NCBI GenBank assembly: GCA_003427395.1
Contig: BFEA01000067.1
Coordinates: 1,033,816-1,085,804 of the forward strand
DNA: 51,989 bases
Source: Chara braunii
Lineage: Eukaryota; Streptophyta; Charophyceae; Charales; Characeae
Direction: 5' to 3'
Of this stretch, positions 19,917-29,830 are shown piece by piece; positions within the stretch are counted from its first letter, which is position 1; each line of letters starts with the position of its first letter. The notes below the pieces were generated by a model. The model did no database searches. It was given only the letters and a program-made list of their open reading frames with translations, and had not been told where the DNA came from. The position numbers were made by a program, and so were the translations under genes.

Positions 19917-20097
19917 TGTATCTTTCCATCATACGCCAGACGCACGGAAACTACCAATAGTCTAGCGGACGATCCATTCGCATTTGCACATTGCCCAAGC
20001 GGTGCAGCGAGGCACAGCAACGGAAATTCTAGGCGATACGGATTAGGAATGATCGTCTGCCGGCACAGTGCCCAAGCGGTGTTGTCCTCTACGTTCA

Positions 20098-20202
20098 GCG
20101 CCTCGCCACACCACTCTCGAAATGTGAAAAAGACAAAACTGTGGCGGGTGCATCTGGCCATGATCTAGGGGGAAGTTCATCGGGACCGGTGTGGCGATGC
20201 CC
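20098..20202. mobile_element. MITE variant (CACACCACTCTCG subfamily)
   Basis: GCGCCTCGCCACACCACTCT at the left and CCGGTGTGGCGATGCCC at the right form imperfect terminal repeats. Flanks are TCA and TTA. The outer part of the nested copy at 22212-22431 is the same subfamily (GTGGCGGGTGCATCTGGCCATG occurs in both; given here in parts: GTGGCGGGTGCATC, TGGCCATG). Confidence 0.6.
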
Positions 20203-20633
20203 TTAGACTTTTTTTTTTTTTTTTTCCTAAGACATAAATGATGGTCATCGCCGTACCACTCAGCGAATCTGGGAAACGATACCTCCGCCGTTTTCCAAAA
20301 AAAAAAAAAAAACGATACCTCCGACATGAGAATGGAATACGAACGCTCCCCTCCGTCTCCATTGAAATAGGACCAGGGCATCGCGACACGGTACACGAAA
20401 CGAAAACGAAACGGGTGCATGTGCCCATGAAAGGTGGCAAAATACACTCGTTATTATCTATAGCAAATCGATGAACCTGTCTATTTTCTGTGATAAGATG
20501 CACTTTTTTCGTTTCGTGTCGTGTGTGCCGTTGTTCCGTGCGAGGCCCCCAGAGTCCACTATCGCGTTTATTCTATTCGCCATGTTTTGTATTTTTTCAC
20601 ATTCACATCTGGTGAGTGGTTCCGCGAGGTGAT

Positions 20634-20709
20634 GGGCCTCGCTCCACTACTCGCGACATGCACAGAAGACAATTCATTTATCATTTTGCGCATTTCGGAG
20701 AGTGAGCCC
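20634..20709. mobile_element. Short MITE copy, target duplication GAT
   Basis: It starts GGGCCTCGCTCCACTACTCG and ends GGAGAGTGAGCCC. The right end is internally shortened. GAT flanks both sides (20631-20633 and 20710-20712). Total length 76 bp. Confidence 0.6.
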
Positions 20710-21020
20710 GATGAGTATGCACATGAACGGTGGCAAAATACAATTCTTGGTTCTTATAAATTCTTGGTACATGAAATGATATGATGGGCTTCACCGAAAA
20801 AGACAAAAACTATGGCCGGCGAATCTTTCCACGTTCTAACTGGGGATGCATTCTCAGGGCGCACTCACACCAGCACTATCTTAAGTGTATCGGACCCCAT
20901 TTATGGCAGCAACTGTATGCATCTGGCCGCAATTCCCTCAGGAATAAGTAAGAAAGTGCTACTGTGAGCATATGCCCTCATTTTGCAGACCTGGTAGGTA
21001 GTGCGCCATGGCATGGCGAT

Positions 21021-21146
21021 GGGCCTCGCTGCACAACTCAGCACATGCTCAAAAGACAAAAAAGATGGTAATGCATCTTTCCATGTTCTTGCGGTGGATT
21101 CAGTCTCATTTTGCACATTTGGAGGAGAGTAGTGCAAGCAAGGCCC
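21021..21146. mobile_element. MITE copy, 126 bp
   Basis: GGGCCTCGCTGCACAACTC at the left faces GAGAGTAGTGCAAGCAAGGCCC at the right (ends complementary with a few mismatches). The interior again has CAAAAGACAAAAA and CATCTTTCCATGTTCT. Flanks (GAT and ATT) do not match cleanly. Confidence 0.65.
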
Positions 21147-21460
21147 ATTGTCATCGTGTAGCCAGGTTCACTGGACGGCGCGATTGCGTCACCGAGATCT
21201 CTACCGAGTGAAGGCTGCCCTATGAAGCTCTGCCACGTGTAACATCTTCGAGTACCGACGAATAGCTCGGCGCGATTGCGTCCAGTCCACCTCGGACGTG
21301 CAGTTTTTTAGGGTTTTTTTTTTTTTTTTTTTTTTTTTTTGAAGCATTTCTCAATTTATGCGCGTCATCCTTGCGCAGTGTGCTCAGGTGCATTTTTTTA
21401 ATTTTGATTTTTATTTTGGAGAAAATCCAACATTTCATTCCAAATGAGGGGCCACTTGCT

Positions 21461-21980
21461 TTTTTTTTTTTTTTTTCCAAAAGTTACTTATAATTCCAGA
21501 CTGAAAAAAACACTCCGAGGCCGGGGACCTCACAATTCCACCCGGAAGTTATCCCGGCAGCATCAGCCGGTTTAGCTTAAACCACTTCGTGTCAATCCAA
21601 GTCCAAAGCCTGTACCACTCTGCTAACCAGTACCCAGTTCTCTTTGCACTCCTTAACTAGCTTCCCAAGACCTCAATCCTACTTCCTACCCTGTCCAAAC
21701 ACTTCACAGACCTCAAAACGGTCTGGACTCGGCCTAAAAATGGCCAAGGATGCGACAGAGCTCCTGAATCTGGTCGTGATGCAGAAAAGCACTTCAATCT
21801 CGATTTCCTGCACATCTCCATAACCTCGTCCACATTCAGGCATTGGATGCGATCCTCTTTGCCAGTGGGACCACGCCCCCGGGAAAACACCCCACAAATC
21901 AACCCGGTACAACACATGCTCGGGCCATTACCCAGCTGTAGGCTTCAGCCTTCTGGAAACCGGATCCAGTGTCCCTTCCA
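21461..21980 (-). mobile_element. LINE 3'-UTR fragment, minus strand (weak)
   Basis: Poly-T at 21461-21478 on the plus strand, with the recurring LINE 3' motif on the minus strand at 21975-21953 (CTGGAAACCGGATCCAG), about 475 bp apart. Another poly-T lies at 21315-21340. There is no ORF2 remnant. The assignment rests on the shared motif and tail only. Confidence 0.4.
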
Positions 21981-22029
21981 AAATGCATTCTCCAAAACTG
22001 GAAAAGGAATTAAAGCCTCAATAGGCATA

Positions 22030-22151
22030 GCGCCTCGCTGCACTACTCTTGAAATGCACAAAAGACAAAAATCATTTCGCTGTATCTTTCCATGTTCTAG
22101 CGGAAGATTCACTCTCGTTTTGCACCTTTCAAGAGTAGTGCAGCGAGGCCC
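22030..22151. mobile_element. MITE copy 2, target duplication ATA
   Basis: Terminal repeats of about 25 bp (GCGCCTCGCTGCACTACTCT.. against ..AGAGTAGTGCAGCGAGGCCC) with one mismatch. ATA flanks both sides (22027-22029 and 22152-22154). Interior nearly the same as copy 1; total 122 bp. Confidence 0.85.
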
Positions 22152-22211
22152 ATATTGTCTACAATATCATTCCAAAAATAACGCACCAGAGAAACGTTAA
22201 TGCAATTTTAA

Positions 22212-22431
22212 GGGCCTCGCCACACCACTCTCGAAATGTGAGTCTCGAAATGTGCAAAACGAGAGTGAATCTCCTGCTAGAACATGGAAAGATACACGGC
22301 CATGATTTTTGTCTTTTGTGCATTTAAGAGTAGTGCAGCGAGGCCCAAAAATGTGGCGGGTGCATCTGGCCATGTTCTAGCGGGAAGTTCATTCTCATTT
22401 TGCCCATTTCGAGAGTGGTGTGGTGATGCCC
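22212..22431. mobile_element. Nested MITEs, target duplication TAA
   Basis: An outer element of the CACACCACTCTCG subfamily is flanked by TAA on both sides (22209-22211 and 22432-22434). It is split by a second MITE in the opposite orientation that ends GAGTAGTGCAGCGAGGCCC near 22346. The inner copy lacks its own left terminal repeat, which overlaps the CTCGAAATGTG of the outer one. Confidence 0.7.
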
Positions 22432-22586
22432 TAATTAACACATGTTCCGAGGGACGGACGTGCGGTTCCGCACATCCCTTTCCCGTGCTCGATTCTCACC
22501 ATTCAACTCGCCTGCTCATTCCTTCCAAGCGTCTTTTATCTTTTATATTTTTCAAAATAGAAACGTTGTGGTGGCTGGCTCCTAAT

Positions 22587-23038
22587 ATTCAGGAGTCTGT
22601 CCGAACGCCCCACCGAGGCAGGAGCGCCTCCCGTTTTCTGCTCGCTCGTTTTCCTTTTTCATTCAAGTAGGGGCTTGCCACACCACTCTCCAATCCGGAA
22701 AGGTTGGGTTCAATCCCCCCCATTGGCCTCAGGTACCTTCGGGGTTATGCTTGGCGCCCACCACCTAGAGATAGGCCGTTGGTCCGCCCGAGCAGCATTG
22801 ATTGAGCAGAGAGTGCTCATGTTCGTAGGGGTAGGCACAGCGACTGGCCCCTCGAAGAGGCTCTGTCCTGATGCTACCGGCTGACCCCTGGCCAGTATCG
22901 CCCACCTGCAGGTAGGGTGGAACCCCCGCATGCTCCCTCGTTGGAGGCTTGAACTCAGGCTGGCTGCTCTGGGGTTTCCCGTCATACTATACTGATAATA
23001 AAAAGGCCTGAAAGGCCGTCCCGTCCAGATTTGACAGT
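22587..23038 (+). mobile_element. SINE-like unit S, copy 1
   Basis: It matches 32199-32566 and, beyond element B, 49687-49830: ATTCAGGAGTCYGTCCGAAC, CACCACCTAGAGATAGGCCG, GTTCGTAGGGGTAGGCACA, CGCCCACCTGCAGG, and an end TTGATAATAAAAAGGC or close to it. A polymerase III B-box-like GGTTCAATCCC lies at about 22707. The A-box part present in the 32-kb copy is deleted here. No reading frame is conserved. It is probably a tRNA-derived non-autonomous retroposon. Confidence 0.55.
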
Positions 23039-23040
23039 TA

Positions 23041-23192
23041 AACCACCAGTACTTGGCCCAGCTATCGGCTGCGGAAAAAAATAGAGTAGAAAAGTTTCTA
23101 GTTGGATGAATTTGGGCGCTCCTGTAGTGGCCCGTACGTTTCCTGAAATCGCATAGCGTTAACGGGCACGACTTTAGGAAGTACTGGTGGTT
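23041..23192. mobile_element. MITE with AACCACCAGTACTT ends and TA duplication
   Basis: AACCACCAGTACTT and its exact complement end a 152-bp element flanked by TA (23039-23040 and 23193-23194). The sister sequence at 49826-49845 (GACAGTTGATTGAATTGG) is uninterrupted at this point, so it shows the empty site. A TA duplication and this length fit a Tc1/mariner-type (Stowaway-like) MITE. Confidence 0.75.
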
Positions 23193-23780
23193 TAATTGAA
23201 TTGGTTGGGCTTAAATCACCACTACACATCTGAGCCTGTGTGACGAACCAGCTTCTGAGCCTGCGTCATCTTCCGGACCCCTTCTCTCTCTTTTCCTTTT
23301 CGAATTTTGCTCGGTCCCACAAGGCCCCTCTCTATTTTTGATTAAAGATGCCTTGCTGAGACCCGTGTTGATTCTTGATATTCTGTTTTCATAATTTGGG
23401 AAATGCATGGGAATTGCACGCGCTTTAGTAAGCGCGCTAGGAATTTGGCCCGACAATTAAAAATTTCGAAATAAACGGAACCCGACGTGTCTTTTTTGTG
23501 CATGAATATTCTCGACTACGTCGCGGAAAACTGTGGGAATTTGGTGGGAATACGAATGGATGTAGGACTGCCTTTTCCCGCGGCTACTTTTACGCGCGGA
23601 CATGGTGATTTCAATTTTTGAATTAGCATAGGACTTAGGAATCTGTAACTAATTTGGTGCCTCTTTTTGCATTTGTGATCGGCGCCATGTAAGCGAGCTC
23701 CCCCCTTTCTGCTCCCCTCGCTATCTTCGACGCTCCCTTCGCGCCTGCGCTCACTCTCCTGCCGTAACCGTTTTCCCCTT

Positions 23781-24096
23781 TGTAGCGTACCTCTGGTTGG
23801 CCTGTGAGACCAGCCCTTTGGCTTGTTCTCATAGGCCTGTGTTCTATTCGGGGGAAGTACAGTCCAGTCCAGGTCGGTACCTCTATCGGTACCAGCCAGT
23901 CCAGTCCAGTCTCGTCAGTCCGCTGGGGTATACCCCAGCAGTTGTCTGTTTTCGAGACCATTCTACACTCACACAGTTTTGGAGTATGTGCGTTGGAGTC
24001 TTGCGTGGGAGCTGCGCTGTGCTGTCTCGCTCCTCCCTCATCCTCCATCTCCATCATCATCCCTAGCGGAGCACCACACCTGGTGGGTCCGCTACA
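23781..24096 (+). repeat. 5' LTR of element C (316 bp)
   Basis: TG..CA ends. Contains clustered CCAGTCCAGTCC-type repeats at 23870-23925. Its last 53 bp (from about TCCATCTCCATCATCATCCC) recur at 27238-27290. Confidence 0.75.
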
Positions 24097-24097
24097 T

Positions 24098-24110
24098 TGG
24101 TATCGGAGCA
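24098..24110 (+). other. Primer binding site of element C
   Basis: TGGTATCGGAGCA one base after the LTR end: close to the initiator-methionine tRNA primer site common in plant gypsy and copia elements. Confidence 0.75.
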
Positions 24111-24690
24111 GGCGTTTCTCCCTGCTCCCATCCCCCACCCACCCCCTCCATCATTTCTCACGTGGCTTGAGCAAAAAAAGCTCGCTACTTTCCTTTGATC
24201 ATGACACCGGTCCACAGTTTTCATCATAACTTCGGCATCCGGTGTCCAAAAATTTTAATCTTTGGCTTGTTAGAAAGTTCTCGACGAGACGCGTCCAACG
24301 AGCCATAGATGGATAAATTCGGTGTGTTATTTTTGGAGCTACGATCGCTCAAAGATCGCAAATTTTATTTCACAGCTCCAAAATCGCGCGCGCTCGTTTG
24401 TTTTGACGAGCGCTATTTACACAAGCCGCGGCTGAAGTCTCGCCATATCTCGTGGAAGCGCCTTCGAAAAAACTTTCCAACAAATTCTTTTTTGCCAAAT
24501 TTCGCCCAACGGATAAAAAGTTATTGGCAAAAAACAGATTTCCCTTCTCTCTCCTCTCTCCCCCCGTGGCCATCTGCAGTACCACGTGGCAGCTTGCTGG
24601 AGACCTTGAAGACCCCTGAGCAGGGGTTGCTCGACAGTGGTAAGGGTTTGCTCACACAGCACACCCTGGATTTGCAGTGTTGCTGGTAGG

Positions 24691-24825
24691 GGCTGATCAA
24701 GATCTCAATCCCCCCTCCCTCCTCCACTTGGCTTGCTGCAGTGCAGACAGATCGGGGTGGCTGATCAAGATCCCAGCCCCCTCTCTCCTCCAGCTGGCTT
24801 GCTGCAGCGAAGGCCAAGACCCTCC
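24691..24825. repeat. 68-bp tandem repeat in the element C leader
   Basis: GGCTGATCAAGATC, a C-rich block and GGCTTGCTGCAG occur twice, 68 bp apart (24691 and 24759). A pyrimidine tract rich in CT and poly-T follows to about 25330; no gene is seen in it. Confidence 0.7.
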
Positions 24826-25370
24826 TGGTCTTGGTACACCTTGTACCCTTGGAGACACCGAGGGCCAGGTATCACTTCATCCCTCTCCCTACTAACCCAC
24901 TTTCTCTCCCTTTCTCTCTCTCCTCTTACTCACACCCCTCTCCCCACCCCACCTTTCTCCCACCACTCACTCTTTTACTCTCTTTTCTTCATTTCTTTTA
25001 TTTTCTTTCCTCCTTTTCTCCTTGCTTCTTGATCCCTCTCCATCTTTCCTCAACCCTCCTCTCCCCCAACTACCACCACATCATCCCCCCACCTTCCACT
25101 TCCATATTTTTTTCTCCCACCTATTTCCTTCTTTTCTCCTTTGCTTTTTCATTCTCTTTCCCCCTTACTTCGAATTTTTTTTTGTTTTCCTTCTTTCTCT
25201 CTCTTTTGATTTATTTTTCCACTTTTTTCCAAAAAAAAAATTCAAATTATCTTCTTTTCCACCCTCTTTTCTCATTTTCTGATTTACTTCATTTATTTTT
25301 CCATTTATTCTGAAAATTTGATTTTCTTTACGGCAACCCTAAATCTGATTAGGTGTTAGTCTTTCTTGCT

Positions 25371-25685
25371 TTCGGCACACGTTTTGACCCCGTGGGGGTA
25401 ACGAAGTGCTGCCGAATTTTTCTGAATTTCTTTTACTTAGTCTTTTTCGGCACACTTCGACCCCATGGGGGTAACGAAATGCTGCCAAAATTTTAAAAAA
25501 ATCAGATACTCCATTTCTCTCCATTTCCTCATCCACTTATTTACTTATTTATTTATTTATCTATTTATTTATTTTTTTAAATTCTTTTATTTGCAGCAGT
25601 TTAAAACCGAGTGTGCTTATCTTGGTCTCTCCTTTTCCCTTGGCACATTCTTGACCCTATGGGGGGTAGGAAAATGTTGCCGAAA
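25371..25685. repeat. Three hairpin-forming repeats in the element C leader
   Basis: Copies at 25371-25416, 25446-25489 and 25640-25685. Each has a left arm TTCGGCACAC or TTGGCACATT, a centre ACCCCRTGGGGGTA (ACCCTATGGGGGGTA in the third), and a right arm complementary to the left (GTGCTGCCGAA, ATGCTGCCAAA, ATGTTGCCGAA). Arms pair over about 15 bp with small internal loops. Where the third copy changes CAC to CATT, the opposite arm changes to AATG, which keeps pairing. Confidence 0.65.
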
Positions 25686-25892
25686 ATTTCAAAAAAATAA
25701 ATATTATTTTTATTTTCACATTTTGTTTACTTCTTCCCTTAATTATTTTTATTATTTATTTATTTTCTTATTTACTTATATTTTCTCTCGAAATCTCGCT
25801 GTTTATTTATTTTTCTCCCGCCTTCCCCCCTTATGCTTGCTATTTTATTTTTTTGATTACGTCACCGGTACCCTACCCTAACCACTTAAACT

Positions 25893-25933
25893 TCGGTTAG
25901 GGTTTTTTTAGGGTTTTTTTAGGGTTTAGGGTT
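25893..25933. repeat. Telomere-like TTTAGGG-type run
   Basis: Four AGGG blocks separated by T runs (GGTTAGGGTTTTTTTAGGG.., then AGGGTTTAGGGTT). One spacing equals the plant telomere unit TTTAGGG. It is too short and irregular to be a former chromosome end; a leader sequence rich in telo-box words is enough. Confidence 0.4.
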
Positions 25934-26117
25934 CTTCAACCCCCCGACTTCCCCTTCCTCTTCTGACACCCTGGACCCAAACCATCCTTCCCCCTTTGAC
26001 GGCGTCCGCGCTAGCCTTGCTAGCGCCGTTTGCCGCTTTCTACCGCGGAGCCCCTCCTACGCCCTCCGCTCACGCAGACCTCCTCTAGCCCCCTCCAGTC
26101 CGGCCCGTCACCTCCCC

Positions 26118-27237
26118 ATGGTCGACGGTGTATCACACGCTGCCGACGCGGCGACGACCACGGCACCGGGCTCCACACCCGTGTCGGCAGACCAGGGCCA
26201 TCAGCCCCAGGGGGATCTGCATACCCTCCTCACCTCCCTCCTTGCGCCCTTACAGGAACAGGTGGCGACCTTTGTCGCTGACATGCGGCAACTCTGGGAA
26301 GCTGGTCGTCCTTCCTCTCCTCACCCTCTCTCTTCTCCTGGCTCCCAGTCCGGGTCCCCCGTTCTCCGACAAAGTGGTCACGGCGGAGCTTCCTCCTCTG
26401 CCGTCCCCGACCCGACCATCTTGGTAACCGTCCACGCCCCTAGCTCGACGGCCATCACGAGTCAGGCCCTCCCTCACTCTACGGGCGCACCTGCCCAAAT
26501 TCCGGCCACTACGGCCACGAGACCACAACTTTTTCGGGTGCCCCGCTCCTCCCTCCCCTTCGCACGGCCGCAGCGCCACCTGGCTCTCCCCCCTTTTGGA
26601 TGCCCCGCGCCGCGCGTGCGTCCACCTCCTCCACTCTTCCTCCTGCCACTCCTCGCTCGATCCACGTCCAACGCCTCGAGGACAAGCTTGCCCAGATCCG
26701 GGTCGCCCTCGCCCTCTTACGCCTTCAGCCACCCCCACCCTCATAGGTGGTCGCGCCTTCGGGTGCACCCCCTCCTTCCTCTACTCTTCCTTCCATGCAG
26801 GCTCGCTTCCCTCGTCCTGCACCCTATCCAGCCCCATCCTACCTTCTTCGTGTTCCCTCGGTTGCTGCGACCTCTTCTACCGCAGCTCCCTCGCAGCCTG
26901 CCGCTGTTGTCCCCGCCGCTCCCCCATGCGGCCCGGACGCACTGTCAGCTGCGCTCCTTTCCCCAGGACCTACGCCGACTTACTCAGCCATGGCACAGGC
27001 CTCTGCTCCTCGATCCCCTCGCCACCAAAACGGTGGCCCACCACTCGTTCGCTTGTCGGACATTGCCCTGTATGACGGTACAGGCATACACGTGTCTCGG
27101 TGGTTGCAGTCTGCCACCCGCACACTCCAGCTCATGAGCACCACACCCGACACGTGGGTGGGGCACCTCTCCACGCGCCTGCGTGGCGGTCCTTTCAAGG
27201 CCTGGGAGGATTTCTACGTGCACTCCCTTCGTGCGGG
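26118..27237 (+). pseudogene. gag N-terminal part of element C
   Basis: The first frame (MVDGVSHAADAATTT.., with LLTSLLAPLQEQVATFVADM) is Pro/Ser-rich. The homologous frame shifts at about 26600-26640 to RLEDKLAQIRVALALLRLQ, meets a TAG near 26744, and goes on to VRLSDIALYDGTGIHVSRWL, LMSTTPDTWVGHLSTRLRG and FKAWEDFYVHSLR. These match the W..YL and LxG.A..W pattern of gypsy gag. It breaks off at the fused LTR remnant, so the zinc knuckle and pol are lost. Confidence 0.75.
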
Positions 27238-27867
27238 TCCATCTCCATCATCATCCCTAGCGGAGCACCACACCTGGTGGGTCCGCTACACCCTCTCTCT
27301 CTTTCTCCTTCTCTCTCCGTGCGCCTTTTCTCTTTCTTGATCATCTGAATGTTGGATCCGTTTCGCGCTATCCTGCCCACCCTTTTTCCTCCCACTCTGA
27401 GTCCTACGCCCAAAAGCCCGGTCGACCCTCTCCTCACTCCGTCCAGCCAAGGAAAAGCGACATGCAAGGAGAACTCATATTACGCGACGACTCTGATTGG
27501 CTCCGATCGGACTCAGTAGGATCAACATGACTTTCGCCGGACGATTATCCCCAAATCCTCTCTCACCCTTCCATGACTCAACCTTCATCCTCCTTCGTAC
27601 CTACCTCCCTTTCCGCAACTATAAATTCCGCAAGCGCGTCCGGAAATCTCTCTCTCAACTCGTCTGCCAGCTTCCAGGAAGCAGTGGCTAGATGGTATGT
27701 GTGTAGTGCGAGCTGAAAAGTCCCGACGAGCTGACTGTAGCCTGGCCGGCGGTGCGACTAATTGCAACGACGGACTGTGGGATCCGGGCAGGCCGTGTCG
27801 AAACTAAGTCGATGGGGTGACGATCGCAGTGGTGGAAAGTGGCACGTGACATCGGGATCGTCAGTGC

Positions 27868-28086
27868 ATGTACCAATCGAAGGACTTTCATTACCGAGTA
27901 CGAGAGGCAGATGAGTATAAGGAAAGAGCCACTCGGTTACGGCCTTCCACATCAGATTCAGAGTTGTGTAATGAGCGACATCGGGACTTGACCCGGAAAC
28001 GAGATACCAAGTATGTGCCCGCCCCCTTTCACGCGAAACGAAAAGCGGCGGCTCAATGGGAAGTTCAACGATACTTTTTGGATTGA
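27868..28086 (+). pseudogene. LTR ORF C-terminus in the solo LTR
   Basis: Residues QSKDFHYRVR through ATRLRPSTSDSEL to QRYFLD align without gaps to the last 70 residues of the ORF at 6774-7313. Fifty of 70 residues are the same, while most third codon positions differ. The N-terminal part is removed by the LTR's internal deletion, so this copy cannot make the full protein. Confidence 0.65.
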
Positions 28087-28854
28087 ACTTCCCCGTGTCA
28101 TGCGGTCCGCCCGCGCCTTTTTCTCCCTCAAAACCCGCGCAGTGACGGACCCTCCCCCTTCTTACTAAGTCGGACCGGCACAGGGATTTCGGTTCTGTCA
28201 GTGTTCCCGCACTCAACTTTCCAAAAATCATTGGTGCACCCCATCTGGATGTCTTTCTGGGGCCTCTTCCACAATTTAAACACTCTGAACGAAAGACAGC
28301 GCAGGGCGTGAGGTTGAGCATCACACCTGTTTTTGCCAAACCTGAATTTCACCTGGTACAGATATTTGTCGAGCCCAGGTCCCATTGTGTTTTTTTCTTT
28401 TTTTTTATTTTTACAAAAACTAATCTATATTCTTCTCTCAATCTTGGTCGTATATATATTCCTCATCTATCTCATCCTCTCTGTACTCTATGTACGGGGG
28501 AACACCAACCAAACCGGGCCTCTCGGTACTCTATGAATAGTACGGGGGAACACCAACCAAACCTTGAACTCTCCCCACCCCACAGGGTGGGCTGGCACCA
28601 GAACAGTGAAGAGAGAGCAAGGTTTGTATCAGCCCCTCATCACCATGATGCGGGGTGATTAGGCATTGCCGGCGGGGGATTCTTGGCCAGTCACGTGCAC
28701 CTCCCCCTACCTTGCTCCAACCCCACATTAGCGATGTCTAATGGCCAGTAACATTGTTGCATAGCAACCAACAATATTGTCCAAGATCCTGCCAACGCTG
28801 GCTTGAGGGCTAGCTGGTAGAACACCACGCTTGCCCAGGCACGTACGTGATGCC

Positions 28855-28925
28855 AGTGGGGATTGAACCCACAACCTCCTGAATGCAACTTTTGTCCCTT
28901 ACCAATTGAGCTGGCCCGCAGGCCT
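28855..28925 (-). repeat. tRNA-derived SINE module in R1
   Basis: Minus strand: A box CAGCTCAATTGG (28913-28902) and B box GGTTCAATCCC (28868-28858). The T arm GTGGG-TTCAATC-CCCAC pairs perfectly. The acceptor ends do not pair, so it is a tRNA-derived promoter and not a tRNA gene. The second copy at 50336-50775 is split by an insertion between the boxes. Confidence 0.65.
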
Positions 28926-29395
28926 GATACTCACGACAGTTGCATCCAGAAAAGAACAAGAAAACAAAACAAAAGACGAAGAAAAAAAAGACTTCCCTAG
29001 CGCCATGATAACCATCAAATGCATTCCATGAGGTGCTAGTGTGACTCTGCCCTGAGTGAGAGTGTGACACTCCCAACCTCACGACCTGTTGATCTACCGT
29101 GACGGCACGGGTGCGCAGCCCATAGTTTGCTTATTCGGGTTAAGATGGTAGGCAGTTGCTGTCAAACCACCAGTACTTGGCCCAGCTATCGGTCGCGGGC
29201 CTTCCCTGTTAATGCGCCGCCACCTTCGGGTGTCGACCAAGGGAAGACCCGGTAGGTGCTCGAAGGTCGGGCTGCGGGTTCGTCGGCACGAAACAACTAA
29301 GAGAACCAAAACCGAAAGAAAAGAAAAAAACTCAAATACGAAAACATGAAAAGTAAAATGAAAACAAACCGTAAGAAACAAAAATCGCACGACAG

Positions 29396-29787
<392 letters not shown>

Positions 29788-29830
29788 ATCTTCGTTTCTG
29801 AATCTGGCTCTGAAATTTCAAGGACCTGCG

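Larger units (their letters stand above)
23781..27290 (+). mobile_element. Gypsy element C, internally deleted (3.5 kb)
   Basis: LTR 23781-24096 starts TGTAGCG and ends CGCTACA. A primer site follows, then a 2-kb leader, a partial gag, and the last 53 bp or so of the same LTR (27238-27290). The flanks CCCTT and CCCTC agree at four of five bases, as a target duplication would. Pol, the end of gag and the first 260 bp of the 3' LTR are gone. It could be mobilised only in trans, and hardly so with a broken LTR. Confidence 0.8.
23236..28314 (+). mobile_element. Solo LTR of family A, interrupted by element C
   Basis: Two pieces, 23236-23780 and 27291-28314, together about 1.57 kb, match the element A LTRs from TGTGACGAACC to GGGCGTGAGGT. 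TGAGC flanks both sides (23231-23235 and 28315-28319), which supports a target duplication and the LTR edges. A 1-kb internal deletion joins the region after the TATA box to the ORF C-terminus near 27870. The 3.5-kb gypsy element C splits it. No internal region of A is present, as after recombination between two LTRs. Confidence 0.75.

Noticed and set aside
24831-25313. Hydrophobic 160-codon frame that looks like membrane segments
   Set aside because: The Phe/Leu/Ser content comes from a pyrimidine tract in the leader; there is no other coding sign.
26250-26768. 172-codon minus-strand frame
   Set aside because: It is antisense to the gag remnant of element C and follows from GC-rich codons.
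28855-28925. Functional tRNA gene
   Set aside because: A and B boxes and the T arm are present, but the acceptor arms do not pair and the module recurs inside a dispersed repeat.
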